A stretch of DNA of 64,000 bases from Choricystis sp. odSpoLacu1 (lineage: Eukaryota; Chlorophyta; Trebouxiophyceae). This document shows positions 9,359 to 19,540 of this stretch, piece after piece; position 1 is the stretch's first letter; each line of letters opens with the position of its first letter. Made by a program: the position numbers and the translations under genes. Under the pieces are notes generated by a model that was not told where the DNA came from, did no database searches, and worked only from the letters and a program-made list of their open reading frames with translations. The stretch is taken from positions 310,001-374,000 of the forward strand of contig OY253651.1 of the NCBI GenBank assembly GCA_958009055.1, in the 5' to 3' direction.

Positions 9359-10282
9359 ATGTCCTTCCTCCGCGCCCTCGCCCCCCACACCCGGCGCCTG
9401 GCCGCGGTCGGCGCCGCCGCGATCAGCGGTGGCGCTCTGTTGGCCACCCAGACGTCCGCGCACGCGGACGCCGCGACGCGCGGCACACTCAACCCCGACG
9501 GCTGGACCCCTTTTGCTGTCACCCGCACCACCAAGCTCACCCACGACACGGTCCAGGTCACCCTCAAACTGGAGGACAAGCGCTCTGTGGGCGAGGTCAT
9601 GCCTGCTGCGTCCTGCCTGGTGGCCCGGCTGCCGGTGGGGGCGTTTGATGAAAAAGCTGGGCGCAACAAGTACGTCATTCGTGCATACACTCCCACCAAC
9701 GCGCCCTCCGAGAAAGGCGCCATCGACCTCGTCGTCAAGGTCTACCCCGACGGCAAGCTGACTCCCCACCTGGCGGCGTTGCGCCTGGGCGACAGTGTGG
9801 AGTTGAAGGGGCCGATCCCCAAACTGCCGTTCCCGCGCAACGCGTACGACCACGTGGCCTGCGTCGCGGGCGGCACGGGGATCACCCCCATGCTGCAAAT
9901 CATGCGTGCCGCCCTGGCCAATAAAGACGACAAGACGCGGTTCACTGTGCTGTATGGCAGCGTGTCCCCCAACGACATCATCTGCAAGCGTGAGCTCGAC
10001 GCCATCGCCGCGGCCCACCCGGGGCGCATCACGATCCACTACACCACCGACGTCGGCGGCCGTGGCTGATCCGGGCGCGTGGGGCGCATTGACAAGGACT
10101 GGCTGCGGGCGACGCTGCCGCCGCCCGGGGCGCCTGGCAAGAACCTGATCACGATTTGTGGGCCGCCGCCCATGCTGGCGGCCATCAGTGGCAACAAGGA
10201 CAAAGAGACCAAGACACAGGGCGTGCTGAGCGGAGCGCTGAAGGAGCTTGGGTACACAGAGAGCGACGTGTTTAAGTTTTGA
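9359..10282 (+). CDS. CBR1: NADH-cytochrome b5 reductase with an in-frame TGA
   Basis: The gene is intronless, 307 codons. Residues 1-40 hold a basic start and a hydrophobic anchor typical of outer-mitochondrial-membrane or ER forms. The FAD-binding motif RAYTPTN, the NADH-binding GGTGITPMLQ and the CGPPPM motif are all present, and it ends ESDVFKF. It passes electrons from NADH to cytochrome b5 for desaturases and related enzymes. At 10067-10069 a TGA interrupts the frame inside the segment DVGGRG-stop-SGRVGRIDKDW. Family members commonly have Trp at this point, so TGG to TGA is the simplest explanation. Everything after the TGA is conserved in the same frame, which argues against old decay. 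Confidence 0.85.
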
Positions 10283-10350
10283 GAGAGAGGGTGGTTTTGG
10301 GGGGGATGAAAAAGAAACGTTTTTCCTTTTTACACGTCTCGTTCCTCCTC

Positions 10351-11945
10351 TCACGCTTTCAGCGCCTCCTCGTACGCAGTCCACCCAGCCGCCCGGTACT
10401 GCTCCGCGGCAGCCGCGGGATCCACCGCCGCCACAATGCCGCGCCCCACGATGATGACGTCGGTGCCGCACTCGCCCACAACGCGCGACGGTGTGTTGTA
10501 CTGCTGCCCCAGCGCGTCGCCCCCTGCCGCCAGCTGCACCCCGGGCGTCATGTGGATCATGCCGGGGGACGCGGGTGGCGTCCAGGTGGACGGCGTCTGG
10601 GAGATGAAACCGCACACAAAGTCGGGGTTGGCTTCCGCGGCGGCCGCGACGGACGCCGCGTAAGAGGGTGTCGTCAGCGCGCCTTTCGACGACATCTCGG
10701 CCAGCAGCAGCAGGCCCCTGCCCTTGGCCCCACCCACGGTGCGCAGGCCGTCGATGATTCCCGGCCCGGGGACCAGGTGGGCGTTGGTGAGGTGAGCCCA
10801 GTCCGCGATTTTGTAGATGCCGCCGCCGTACTGAGACACGACGGTGTTGCCAATGTCGGCAAACTTGCGGTCCTCGAAAATGATGAAGTCGTGCTTGGCA
10901 GCCAGAGCGGTCAGAGCATCAGCATCAGCCTGCGTCCAACGGTCCAGCGCATCCACGTGCGTCTTGAAGACGCAGATGGAGGGGCCGACCGCGTCGGCAA
11001 GAGACAGCAGCGTGTCGGTCGACGGCACGTCGGCCGCGACCGCCAGGTTGGACCGCTTGCGGTCGATCAAGCGGAACAGGTCGGCGCCCGCGGGGCATGC
11101 GGCCAGGGAGGCGCGGTCGGCGTAGGGCAGGCGTTTGAAGGCGGGAGGCGGCGCGGGAGGCGCAGGCGTCGATCCAGCGTTGAACGTTTGGTTGGCCGCC
11201 ACAAAGGCACGCACCTTGGCCGCAACGTCGTCATCTACCAGCCCCTTGCCCGTCAACACGTCCAGCATGTAGGACAGCGTGAACGCGGAGTGCAGCTTGA
11301 GGCCGTTGGAGGCGCAGCGGGCGGCGCCGCCCTGCTCGCGGTCGATCAGAACGACGACGTCTTTCACTTGCAAGCCCTCTGCGAGCAGCAGCTCCACCGT
11401 CTCCATCACAGACGCGCCCGACGTCACCAAGTCTTCCACAATCAAGCAGGTCTGCCCTTTTTCAAAGGCGCCCTCAATCGCTTTCTTGGTGCCATAGTCT
11501 TTGACCTCTTTGCGCCGCATGAGCATCGGCGACCCGTGCGCCAGCGACATGCAAGTCGCGATCGGCAGCGCGGTGTACGGCACGCCACACATGTTGTCGA
11601 ATTTGGCGCCACCCTCCAGCACGCGGGCCCACATGGCGGCGGCGACGGAGGCCACGACGTCGGGGTAGGACACGATGACGCGCAAGTCGACATAAATAGG
11701 GGAGACCAGCCCACTTTTCAATGTAAACTCGCCAAACTTGACGGCCTGGATTTGATACAGGCGCACGACGAGGGCCTCAAACTCAGCGTCCTTGCCGGCG
11801 ACGGCCTGTGGTGTGTGTGTGTGGAGGGGGTGTGTCATTAAAAACCGTTGCCCCCTGGTTTCATTCACCCAGCCCCACCATCCCCCACTTTCTACCCTCT
11901 CACCTTTTGCATGGCCTCCGCCACAGTCTGCAGCGCGGTCGCCAT
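10351..11945 (-). CDS. UMPS: Bifunctional UMP synthase (OPRT then OMP decarboxylase)
   Basis: Exon 1 (11904-11945, MATALQTVAEAMQK) and exon 2 (10351-11805) encode 498 aa. The N-terminal half is orotate phosphoribosyltransferase with the PRPP motif VEDLVTSGAS. After a Pro/Ala linker comes OMP decarboxylase with the catalytic FEDRKFADIGNT and the phosphate-binding GVQLAAGGDALGQQ region. The enzyme makes UMP, the last steps of de novo pyrimidine synthesis. The OPRT-ODC order is that of plants and animals; several stramenopiles have the opposite order, so this supports a green affiliation. No organelle signal is seen; it is probably cytosolic. The gene is divergent from VARS. Confidence 0.95.
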
Positions 11946-12463
11946 GTCGGCGGGGCGTGGGGTGCGGCCGGGCGGCGGTGCGACGCGAGGGCTGAAACGG
12001 AAGAGAAAGAGTGTGGGGTTAAGGTGAGGACGCGTCGCGTGGCTTGATGTGACACATCAAAGCCAGCCAGGCAGCGATGAGTGGTCGGTCGGAGGCGAGG
12101 CGCGGTCGTCACCGGCGGAGCGCGCGCGCGCGAACCGTTGGCGGCTTTTTTTTTCGTCGCGTCAATCCTTCCTCCCGTCCCCCCACACTCTCGCACACAC
12201 CTGGTCACGCGGGGGCTGCTCCACCGGCCAGCGGGTGCAGAGACAGAGGGCGGAAGCGTGCGGCAGCGGGAGGGGAGACAGCGCTGCGAAACGTTGGCAT
12301 GAGAGTGAGAGTGCGAATCTTCGGTGCGTCGATTGAGCGAGTCACTCGGTCGGCTCGTTTTCTCTTGTGTTGTGCGCCCTCCTCCCTCGCATACACGCGC
12401 CTGCTGTGCCAGCAATCGGCGCTCGCTCTCGGTTACACACTTTTTCAGACCGCCCCCACAGCC
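11946..12463. promoter_or_regulatory. Divergent promoter UMPS / VARS with an imperfect palindrome
   Basis: The region is 518 bp between outward-facing ATGs. At about 12040-12065 TGGCTTGATGTG is mirrored by CACATCAAAGCCA with one bulge. A T-rich tract lies near 12148-12160. No ORF with family similarity was found. Confidence 0.45.
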
Positions 12464-13784
12464 ATGGCGGACGCGCCTGCCGCGCCCCCAGCCGACGCGC
12501 CGCCCGCGCCGGCTGGCGACGCTCCGGTCGACCCCGCAAAGAAGGCCAAAGCGGTGAGTTGATGTGTGAAGGGTGCAATCTCAACGCGTGCGTGCGAATG
12601 AGCGCCTGATCTGGGGAGAAGGGAGGCGGGGGAGGGGACAACATGCCCGACGGCTAACCCCTCTCTGTCGCTCGTCCCTCCCTTTCTCCCACCCTCCACA
12701 CAGGACGCCAAACGCGCCGCCAAGGACGCCAAGTTCGCCAAAGCTCGCGCCCGGGCCGCGGCTGCTGCTGCTGCTGCCGCCGCCGGCCCCGACCTTAACT
12801 CCAAGAAAGCCGCCCAAAAAGCGGAAAAAGAGGCCGCGCGCGCGGCCGATGCGGCCGAACTCGCGTCCTTCATCGACGCGGCGCGCGCCACGCCCGCCGG
12901 CGTCAAAAAAGACTACACGGGGGAGGCCCCCAAAGTGTACGACCCAAAATATGTGGAGGCGGCCACATACGCGTGGTGGGAGGCCTGCGACTTTTTCGCG
13001 CCCAAACCGCCGGCCGACGGGTGCGCGGACCCACCCTTTGTCATGGTGATTCCTCCCCCTAACGTCACCGGGTCCCTTCACCTGGGCCATGCTTTGATGG
13101 CGGCCATCGAGGATGCCGTCGTGCGGTGGGCCCGCATGCGGGGGCGCACGACGCTGTGGGTGCCAGGCACAGACCACGCCGGCATCGCCACCCAAACCGT
13201 CGTCGAAAAAACGCTGGCCCGTGAAAAGGGGATCACTCGCCGCGACCTGGGCCGCGACGCGTTCGTGGCCCAAGTGCACGAGTGGGTGGACAAGTATGGG
13301 GGGACCATTTGTCGCCAGCTGAGGCGCGTCGGCGCGTCGCCCGACTGGACGCGCCAAGCGTTCACCATGGACGCCAAGCTGACGGCGGCGGTGAAGGAAG
13401 CTTTTTTGAGGCTGCACAAGTCGGGAAAAGTGTACCGGGCGCACCGGCTGGTCAACTGGTCCACTCAACTCAAAACTGCGATTTCTGACATCGAGGTCGA
13501 CTACGTCGACGTCCCCGCCTACGCCAAGATCAAGGTGCCGGGTTACACAGACGCCGTCGAGTTTGGCGTGCTGACCAGCTTTGCGTACCCGTTGGAAAGT
13601 GGGGAGGGCGAGATTGTGGTGGCGACGACGCGGCCGGAAACGATGCTGGGCGACTCGGCGGTTGCAGTCCACCCCGACGACCCCCGCTACAAGACCCTCA
13701 TCGGCACCCACGTCCTGCACCCTCTGGACGGGCGCAAGCTGCCCATCGTGGCCGACGCCGAGCTCGTGGACATGGCGTTTGGGA

Positions 13785-13815
<31 letters not shown>

Positions 13816-15963
13816 CCCCAACGACTTTGCCACGGGGCAGCGCCACAGCCTGGCGTTTGTGTCTGTGTTTGATGATGAGGGGAGGATCAATGACAAGGGC
13901 GGCATGTTTGCTGGGCAGCCCAGGTTCAAGGTCAGGGGGTGGGGTGGGTGGGGGGGCGGGAGGGAGGTGGGTCTGTGTGTGTGTGTGTGTGTGTGTGTGT
14001 TTCATCCCAAACCCTCCTCTTCTGACCACCCCCTCAGGCCCGCATCACCGTCGTCGACTGGCTCAAAGACAAGGGCCTCTTCCGTGGCACAGAGGGCAAC
14101 CCCATGCGCCTGGGCCTCTGCTCCCGATCTGGCGACGTCGTCGAACCCACCCTCAAGCCGCAGTGGTGGGTCGCGTGTGGCGACATGGCCAAAGCCGCGG
14201 GCGACGCCGCGCGCGACGGCCGCCTCACCTTCGTCCCCCCCGAGTCGGAGGCCACGTGGCACCGCTGGCTGGACGGCATCCGCGACTGGTGTGTGTCGAG
14301 GCAGCTGTGGTGGGGGCACCGCATCCCCGCGTTTTACGTGTGCCTGCCGGGCGGCACCGACGCCCCCGGCGGCCCGACCGAGGAGACCGACCGCTGGGTC
14401 GTGGCCGCCGACGAAGCCGACGCCCTGGCCCAGGCGAGGGCCAAGTGGCCTGACCACGCGGATTCGTTGACCATTATCCAGGACGAAGACGTGCTCGACA
14501 CCTGGTTCTCGTCCGGCCTCTTCCCCTTCTCCGTCTTTGGCTGGCCCGACGCGACCCCCGACCTCGCCCGCTTCTACCCTACCTCCCTGCTGGAGACGGG
14601 GCACGACATCCTGTTCTTCTGGGTGGCGCGCATGGTCATGCTAGGCATGGAATTGACGGGGGAGGTGCCGTTTTCGACGGTGTACCTGCACACGATGGTG
14701 CGCGACGCGCACGGCCGCAAGATGTCCAAGTCCCTCGGCAACGTCATCGACCCGCTGCACGTGATTGACGGCATCTCGCTGGACGACTTGCACGCCACGC
14801 TGGAAGGGGGGAACCTGGATGCCAAAGAAGTGGAGACCGCCAAGGAAGGGCAGAAGGCCGACTTTCCCGACGGGATTGACGAGTGTGGCGCCGACGCGCT
14901 GCGCATGGCGCTCGTGTCCTACACGACGCAAGCGCGCGACATCAACCTGGACATCAAGCGCGTCATCACGTACCGGCTGTGGTGCAACAAGCTGTGGAAC
15001 GCGGTGCGGTTTGCGACGCTCAACCTGGGCGACGGGTTTGTGCCTGAAAAGTCGGCCCCCACCAAGCGCCGCCCGCTTGCGTGCCGCTGGATCCTGTCCC
15101 GCCTGGACGCCGCGGCCGTTGCCGCCAACACTGCGTTCGAGACGTGCGACTTTGCCGCTGTCGTGGGCGCTGCCTACGCGTTTTGGCAGTATGAGCTGTG
15201 TGACGTGTTCATCGAGTTGGTGAAACCCGCTGTTTACGCGGCCGACGTGGCCCCCGACGACGCCGCTTTAACCTCCACCGCCACCGCCTTCCGCCAAACC
15301 CTGTGGACGTGCCTGGACGCGGGCCTGAGGCTGCTCCACCCCCTGATGCCCTTCGTGACCGAAGAACTGTGGCAGCGCCTGCAGCGCGGGGGCGCGCCGC
15401 CCGACCCCGACTCCATCATGGTGGCCCCCTACCCCCGCCCCTCGGGCGCGGACGACGCCGACGCGGAGGTCTGCATGAAGGCGGTGCTGGATGCCGCCCA
15501 GTGCGTGCGCAACGCAAGGGTGGGGTACAGCCTGACGTCGCGCCAGCGCCCACCCCTGACCGTGCTGCCTGCGACGGACGCCGCCCGCAGGCCGTTTGTG
15601 GGGGAGGGGGCGGCGTATTTGGCTGCTCTGGCTCCCGCCGACGCGGCGGAAGTCGCGGAGCCCGGCGCGCCTGCTCCCAAGGGCGCGGGCGTCGCCGTCG
15701 TGTCGGAGGCGCTGTCCGTCGCCATTGTGCTGGCAGGCGTGCTGGACCCCGCCAAAGAAGTCGACAAACTGTCCGCCAAGCGAGAGGACACGGCCAAGCG
15801 GGCGGCCGCGATGCGGGCGCGCACGGAGGCGGAGGGGTATGGTGACAAGACGCCCGCCGACGTGCGCGCGGCTGACGCCGAACGCCTGGCCAAGGTGAAT
15901 GCCGAGGTGGCGCTGCTGGATTCGCACATTGCGGAGATGCAGAAGCTGTCGCTTGAGGGGTGA
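12464..15963 (+). CDS. VARS1: Valyl-tRNA synthetase
   Basis: Three exons (12464-12553, 12704-13930, 14038-15963) give 1080 aa. An Ala/Lys-rich N-terminal extension of about 110 residues, as in eukaryotic ValRS, precedes a class I core with the HIGH motif in PPNVTGSLHLGHA (about residue 150). An editing domain (VATTRPETMLGDSAV, GTGAVKITPAHD), the KMSKS loop GRKMSKSLGN (about residue 667), the anticodon-binding domain and a C-terminal coiled coil (DPAKEVDKLSAKREDTAKR) follow. It charges tRNA-Val. Intron 2 has a weaker donor (GTCAGG) and contains a (TG)14 run at 13974-14001. No obvious targeting peptide is present, so the cytosolic enzyme is likely, with dual use by organelles possible. Confidence 0.95.
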
Positions 15964-16046
15964 GAAGAGTGAGGGAGAGAGAGAGGGGACTGTTTGTGTT
16001 TCTGTGTCGAAAAATAGTTTTTTTCATCCCACCAAACAAAACAAAA

Positions 16047-18134
16047 TCAATCGCTCTCGCCGCCACTGTCGATGGACGGCAGCGACGCATCGTCATCATC
16101 GTCATCGTACGCGGCTGCTGCGGGTTCGGCAACGGCGGGGGCAGCGGCAGGCGGAGGAGGTGGTGGCGGCGGGGGCGGCGCGACGGGCGGCAGCGGTGGC
16201 GGTGCCGGAGCAACCACAGCTGCTGCCGGAGCCGGAGCGGGGGCAGCAGGCTGGGGTGGTGACTGTGGCTGTGGCGGCGGCAACGGCTCGTCATCGGCTT
16301 CAGCGTCGTCAGCCCCCGCGCTCACGCGAGCCCACCCCGCCTCCACCAACTCCACCGCCCCCCCGTCCGGCGTGCCGCCCGCCACCACGGGCACGGAGCG
16401 CGGGTGCAGCAGCCCGTCCAGGGCGGACACTCCGTCCCTCCCCGCGGCCGCGACGGAGGGGGCGGGGGCGCAGGCCGCGTCTGCGAGCAGGGAGGCGGCG
16501 AGCGCGGCGTGTGGCGGGCGCGCGGCGGACGGCGAAAGCACGGCCGCCGTCAGCGCGCGCAGCGAGGCGGCGCGTAGAGTGGCGGAGAAGACAGCGTCTG
16601 CGTCACCGGAGGATGGCGTGGCGTCGGCTGATGCGACGGCGGCGCGGGCGGCGAGTGCGTCGAGCGCCGCGCGGTCGCGCGGCGCGAGCGCGGCGCCAGC
16701 AGCACGCAGCAACGCGGTCGCTGCATCCAGGCCAGCAGCAGCGACGCGGGGCGCCAGTTCTGCGGCGTCCCCTCCGCCAGAAGCCAGAGCGGGAGGCAGA
16801 GGTTGCGCTGCATCATCATCGGCCGCGGCATTCTTTTTCCTGCGCTTGGCGGCGGGCGCGGTCGCGGGCGCCACGCGCGCGGGCGGCCCGAAAACATCAG
16901 CCTGCAGCAGAGGCGTGACCAGAGGTGCCAGAGCAGCCGTCCCCGCCGTCCCCACGACGTACACGGCCGCCGCCACCGCGCCATACAGGGCGCACCGTTC
17001 GGCCGCTGCGGGCGCGCCCGCATCGGCCGCGCGGCGCGCTGCGTCGGCGCCGCGCGCGGCGTCCCCCACGCACCTGGATGCAGCGGCTGCGTCTGCTGCT
17101 AAAGATGATGAAGGCAATGATGTCAACAATGTTGTCAACAGCGCCAACCCTGCGCCGCGGGGGCGGGGGTCGGACGCGCACGCACACCGCGCGGCCAGCG
17201 CGACGACCGCGGCGGCCGGCACGCGCACTGGCGCGTCGGTGCCGACCGCCAGCACCCGCTCCACCACATCCATGGCCGCCACCGCTGCAAAGACGGCATC
17301 CCCAGTCCAGAGCCAGGCGTCGACGCCGGGGACGAGAGCGGCCTTGGACGCGGCGGCAAGGTCGGGGTCGTCGACGCCGGCAAGAGCGTCGTCGAGCGCC
17401 GCGGCAGCCGTCGCCAGCGCGCCACCCGCCACCTGGGTCCACGCGTCCGGCGCGGTGGAGCACCGGTGGGAGCGGGCGAGCGCGGCCGCCGCCAGGTGGC
17501 GGTGGGGGCCGGGGGTGAGGGCGGTGGGCAGCGCCCACGCGCGCAGGCGCGGCGCGGACGCGCGCAGCGCGGCGGGGAACGCGTCCAGCGTGGCCACGAC
17601 GAGCGCGGCGGCGGCTGGCGGGGGTGGCGCCCCACCATCCTCCGTCAGCCGGGCCAACGCAAGCGTGGCCAAGCGGCCGGCGGGGGTGGCCACGTCACGG
17701 CGCAGGGTGGGTGCAGCGGGGGCGAGGCGGGCGCACCTGTGTGTGTAGGGAGGAAAACATGTGAGCACTTCAGCGAACATCCTTCCCTACCCGTCCAATC
17801 TCCCTCTCTCTTCTCCACACACACCTGTCCACCACGCAGCGCGCCGCGTCGAACAAGTAGGCCTCTGTCGCGGCGTCACCGCGCGACACCGACCGCAGCG
17901 CATCGCCCAGACCGGCCAGCCAGGCGCCCGCGTGTGCCGCCAGCACTGAGCCTGGTGCGCTCCAGGCACAGGCCGCCAGGTGGGGAGCGCATGTGGGGGC
18001 GTCGGACTGAGGGGAGGAGGGGGGGGAGGTGTTTAGATTGGCGGCTCCGCATGCGGGGTGCGCTCGAGACGATTCTGCTGCACCACCACGCTCACCGTCA
18101 GCCGCCCAAACTGGGCGCTGACATCGTCCACCAT
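16047..18134 (-). CDS. PELP1/Rix1-like ribosome biogenesis protein
   Basis: Three exons (18096-18134, 17825-18006, 16047-17736) give 636 aa. The first 350 residues are Ala/Leu-rich helical repeats. The segment LRRDVATPAGRLATLAL, then LDAFPAALRASAPRLRAW, then DAWTQVAGGALATAAAAL follows the order of the human PELP1 RIX1 domain (FRDIS, YFPRACGSLKGKL, SWEQELHSLLASL). A basic KRRKKN nuclear signal, a Pro-rich stretch and an acidic tail (YDDDDDDASLPSID) also match PELP1. In yeast and humans Rix1/PELP1 works with Ipi1/TEX10 and Ipi3/WDR18 in 60S maturation and ITS2 processing. An Ipi1 gene lies 1.4 kb away, which strengthens the call. Sequence divergence keeps it tentative. Confidence 0.62.
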
Positions 18135-18220
18135 GCTGGCGTGTGGGGAGAGGGAGTGTGGGACTCTCTCTCTCTCTCCCTTGGATGTGAGAACACGTTC
18201 GACCGTTTTTTCTTCTTCTC

Positions 18221-19291
18221 TCACTTCTTGCCTTCAGCCTCCCTGGCAGCATACCAGTCGCTGCCCAGCCTCCAAAACACGCTGAACAGGGCGCCCTGCA
18301 TCGCGTTGCTCAACAGCTTCACTTTCAACCCCCGGCCAAACAGACCCACCAACCCGTCCTTGGCCACAATGTCGCGCACGACAGCGGGGTACGTCGTCGC
18401 TGACGCGGCCGACTGCTTGGACACTTTGACGACGCGAATGGAATTGGAGACGGTGTCCGACACAGCGGACGCGCCAAACCCGATGAACGCCGACCGGCCG
18501 AGCTTGGCCACTTGGCCGTCGCCCAGCGCGTTTTGCGGCACCTTTTCTTGCAAAAAGTTATACATCGCAAACCACGGCCAGTGACCTGCACTCGTAGCGG
18601 CCGCAGACGCCAGCGCGCTGTGCCACAGCACAGTGGGCCCCGACGCCCGCATCTTGGCAGTCAGTTTGGGCAGCCCCGACGCGCCCTCCACTTGCAGCGT
18701 GGTTTTGAGGGTGTCGATCGGCAGCAGCACGATGCGAAACGCTCCCGCCGCCAACGATCCGACGCCTGTTTTCACGGCGGTGGGGAGACCACGCGTCGAC
18801 TCATAAGAGTCGAGCAACGCGAACGCACCCGCGTTGCTCGCGGTGTCCCCGAACCGGGAAAGGGGGCCCTGGATCAGGGCGGGGCCGACGCCGCGGTAGA
18901 AGCGGCGCAGGCCGCCGTCGGCGTGAAGAGTGCGCGCGGCCAACGGAAGGGTCTCTCCATACCGATACTGGCGGTTGACGATCGTACGCAATGGCATCAA
19001 CGTCAAAACATTGGCCCCCATGGCCACGGCGCCTGGGATGCCGCCCCCGAGCGCGCGGCGTCCGGCGCGGCGCAAAACGTCGCCCAGCGGTTCGGGCTCA
19101 GATGACGATGCGGCGACGATGGGAGCAGTCTGCGATGCTTCCAGGCAGCTGGCATCATAGCTTCGTGCCGCACGCTGGCGTGCTGGCCCCAGGGCGGCAG
19201 CCGTGCCGGGGAAAGGGTGGGTTGGGTGGGAGGGTGTTTGCTGTGCGGGCAGCGGCCACGCACCCACCCGCGACAGGGGCAGGGTGAGCAT
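18221..19291 (-). CDS. Mitochondrial carrier family protein with degenerate repeats
   Basis: A single exon gives 356 aa. The first 80 residues are a Ser/Ala/Arg-rich extension that may target an organelle. The carrier fold follows, with the canonical signature only in the middle repeat (LLPIDTLKTTLQVEG). The matching points of repeat 1 (LMPLRTIVNRQYRYG) and repeat 3 (SNSIRVVKVSKQS) have lost the PxD/E motif. RRFYRGVGPALIQGP and GLFGRGLKVKLLSNA correspond to the usual post-helix motifs. The substrate cannot be inferred. Asymmetric repeats occur in several plant and algal carriers of unknown role. The start at 19291 is the most upstream ATG of the frame; a later one is possible. Confidence 0.8.
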   Translation of the reverse strand: MLTLPLSRVGAWPLPAQQTPSHPTHPFPGTAAALGPARQRAARSYDASCLEASQTAPIVAASSSEPEPLGDVLRRAGRRALGGGIPGAVAMGANVLTLMPLRTIVNRQYRYGETLPLAARTLHADGGLRRFYRGVGPALIQGPLSRFGDTASNAGAFALLDSYESTRGLPTAVKTGVGSLAAGAFRIVLLPIDTLKTTLQVEGASGLPKLTAKMRASGPTVLWHSALASAAATSAGHWPWFAMYNFLQEKVPQNALGDGQVAKLGRSAFIGFGASAVSDTVSNSIRVVKVSKQSAASATTYPAVVRDIVAKDGLVGLFGRGLKVKLLSNAMQGALFSVFWRLGSDWYAAREAEGKK

Positions 19292-19394
19292 CTATGATAT
19301 CGCAATGAAAATCGAGACCTGTGAGAGTGTAGGGCGTGCCGTGCACAGCGTGTCGAGTGTGTGCGACGAGCGCCCCCCAACCGAATTCGGATAG

Positions 19395-19414
19395 AAAAAA
19401 AAAAAAAAAAAAAA
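19395..19414 (+). repeat. Poly-A run (20 A)
   Basis: It lies between the divergent SLC25-like and IPI1 genes, 126 bp before the IPI1 ATG, probably a nucleosome-excluding promoter element. Confidence 0.8.
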
Positions 19415-19540
19415 CGGGGGTGAATGCGTTCGAATACAGAAAAAATCCGACCACACCTCGCTCGACTTTCTTTCGCGTGTGGGGGCGCGCCCGGCGCCCC
19501 CCTTTTCCCCCAACCACACAAACCACACATACACACCACC

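Noticed and set aside
10061..10080. TGA as selenocysteine or as a reassigned codon
   Set aside because: The residue is expected to be Trp, no SECIS-like hairpin was seen, and TGA ends many genes in the window in proper context.
10053..10100. Small intron removing the TGA in the b5 reductase
   Set aside because: The only GT...AG pair nearby is 35 nt, which would break the frame of the conserved C-terminus.
8672..10615. 647-codon minus-strand frame across the GLG1/b5 reductase region
   Set aside because: It runs antisense through the intact reductase motifs and out of frame through GLG1; composition only.
16072..17748. 558-codon open frame antisense to the PELP1-like gene
   Set aside because: Made of Ala/Ser/Thr/Arg repeats produced by reading GC-rich codons backwards; no domain, no splice logic, and the opposite strand has a coherent family pattern.
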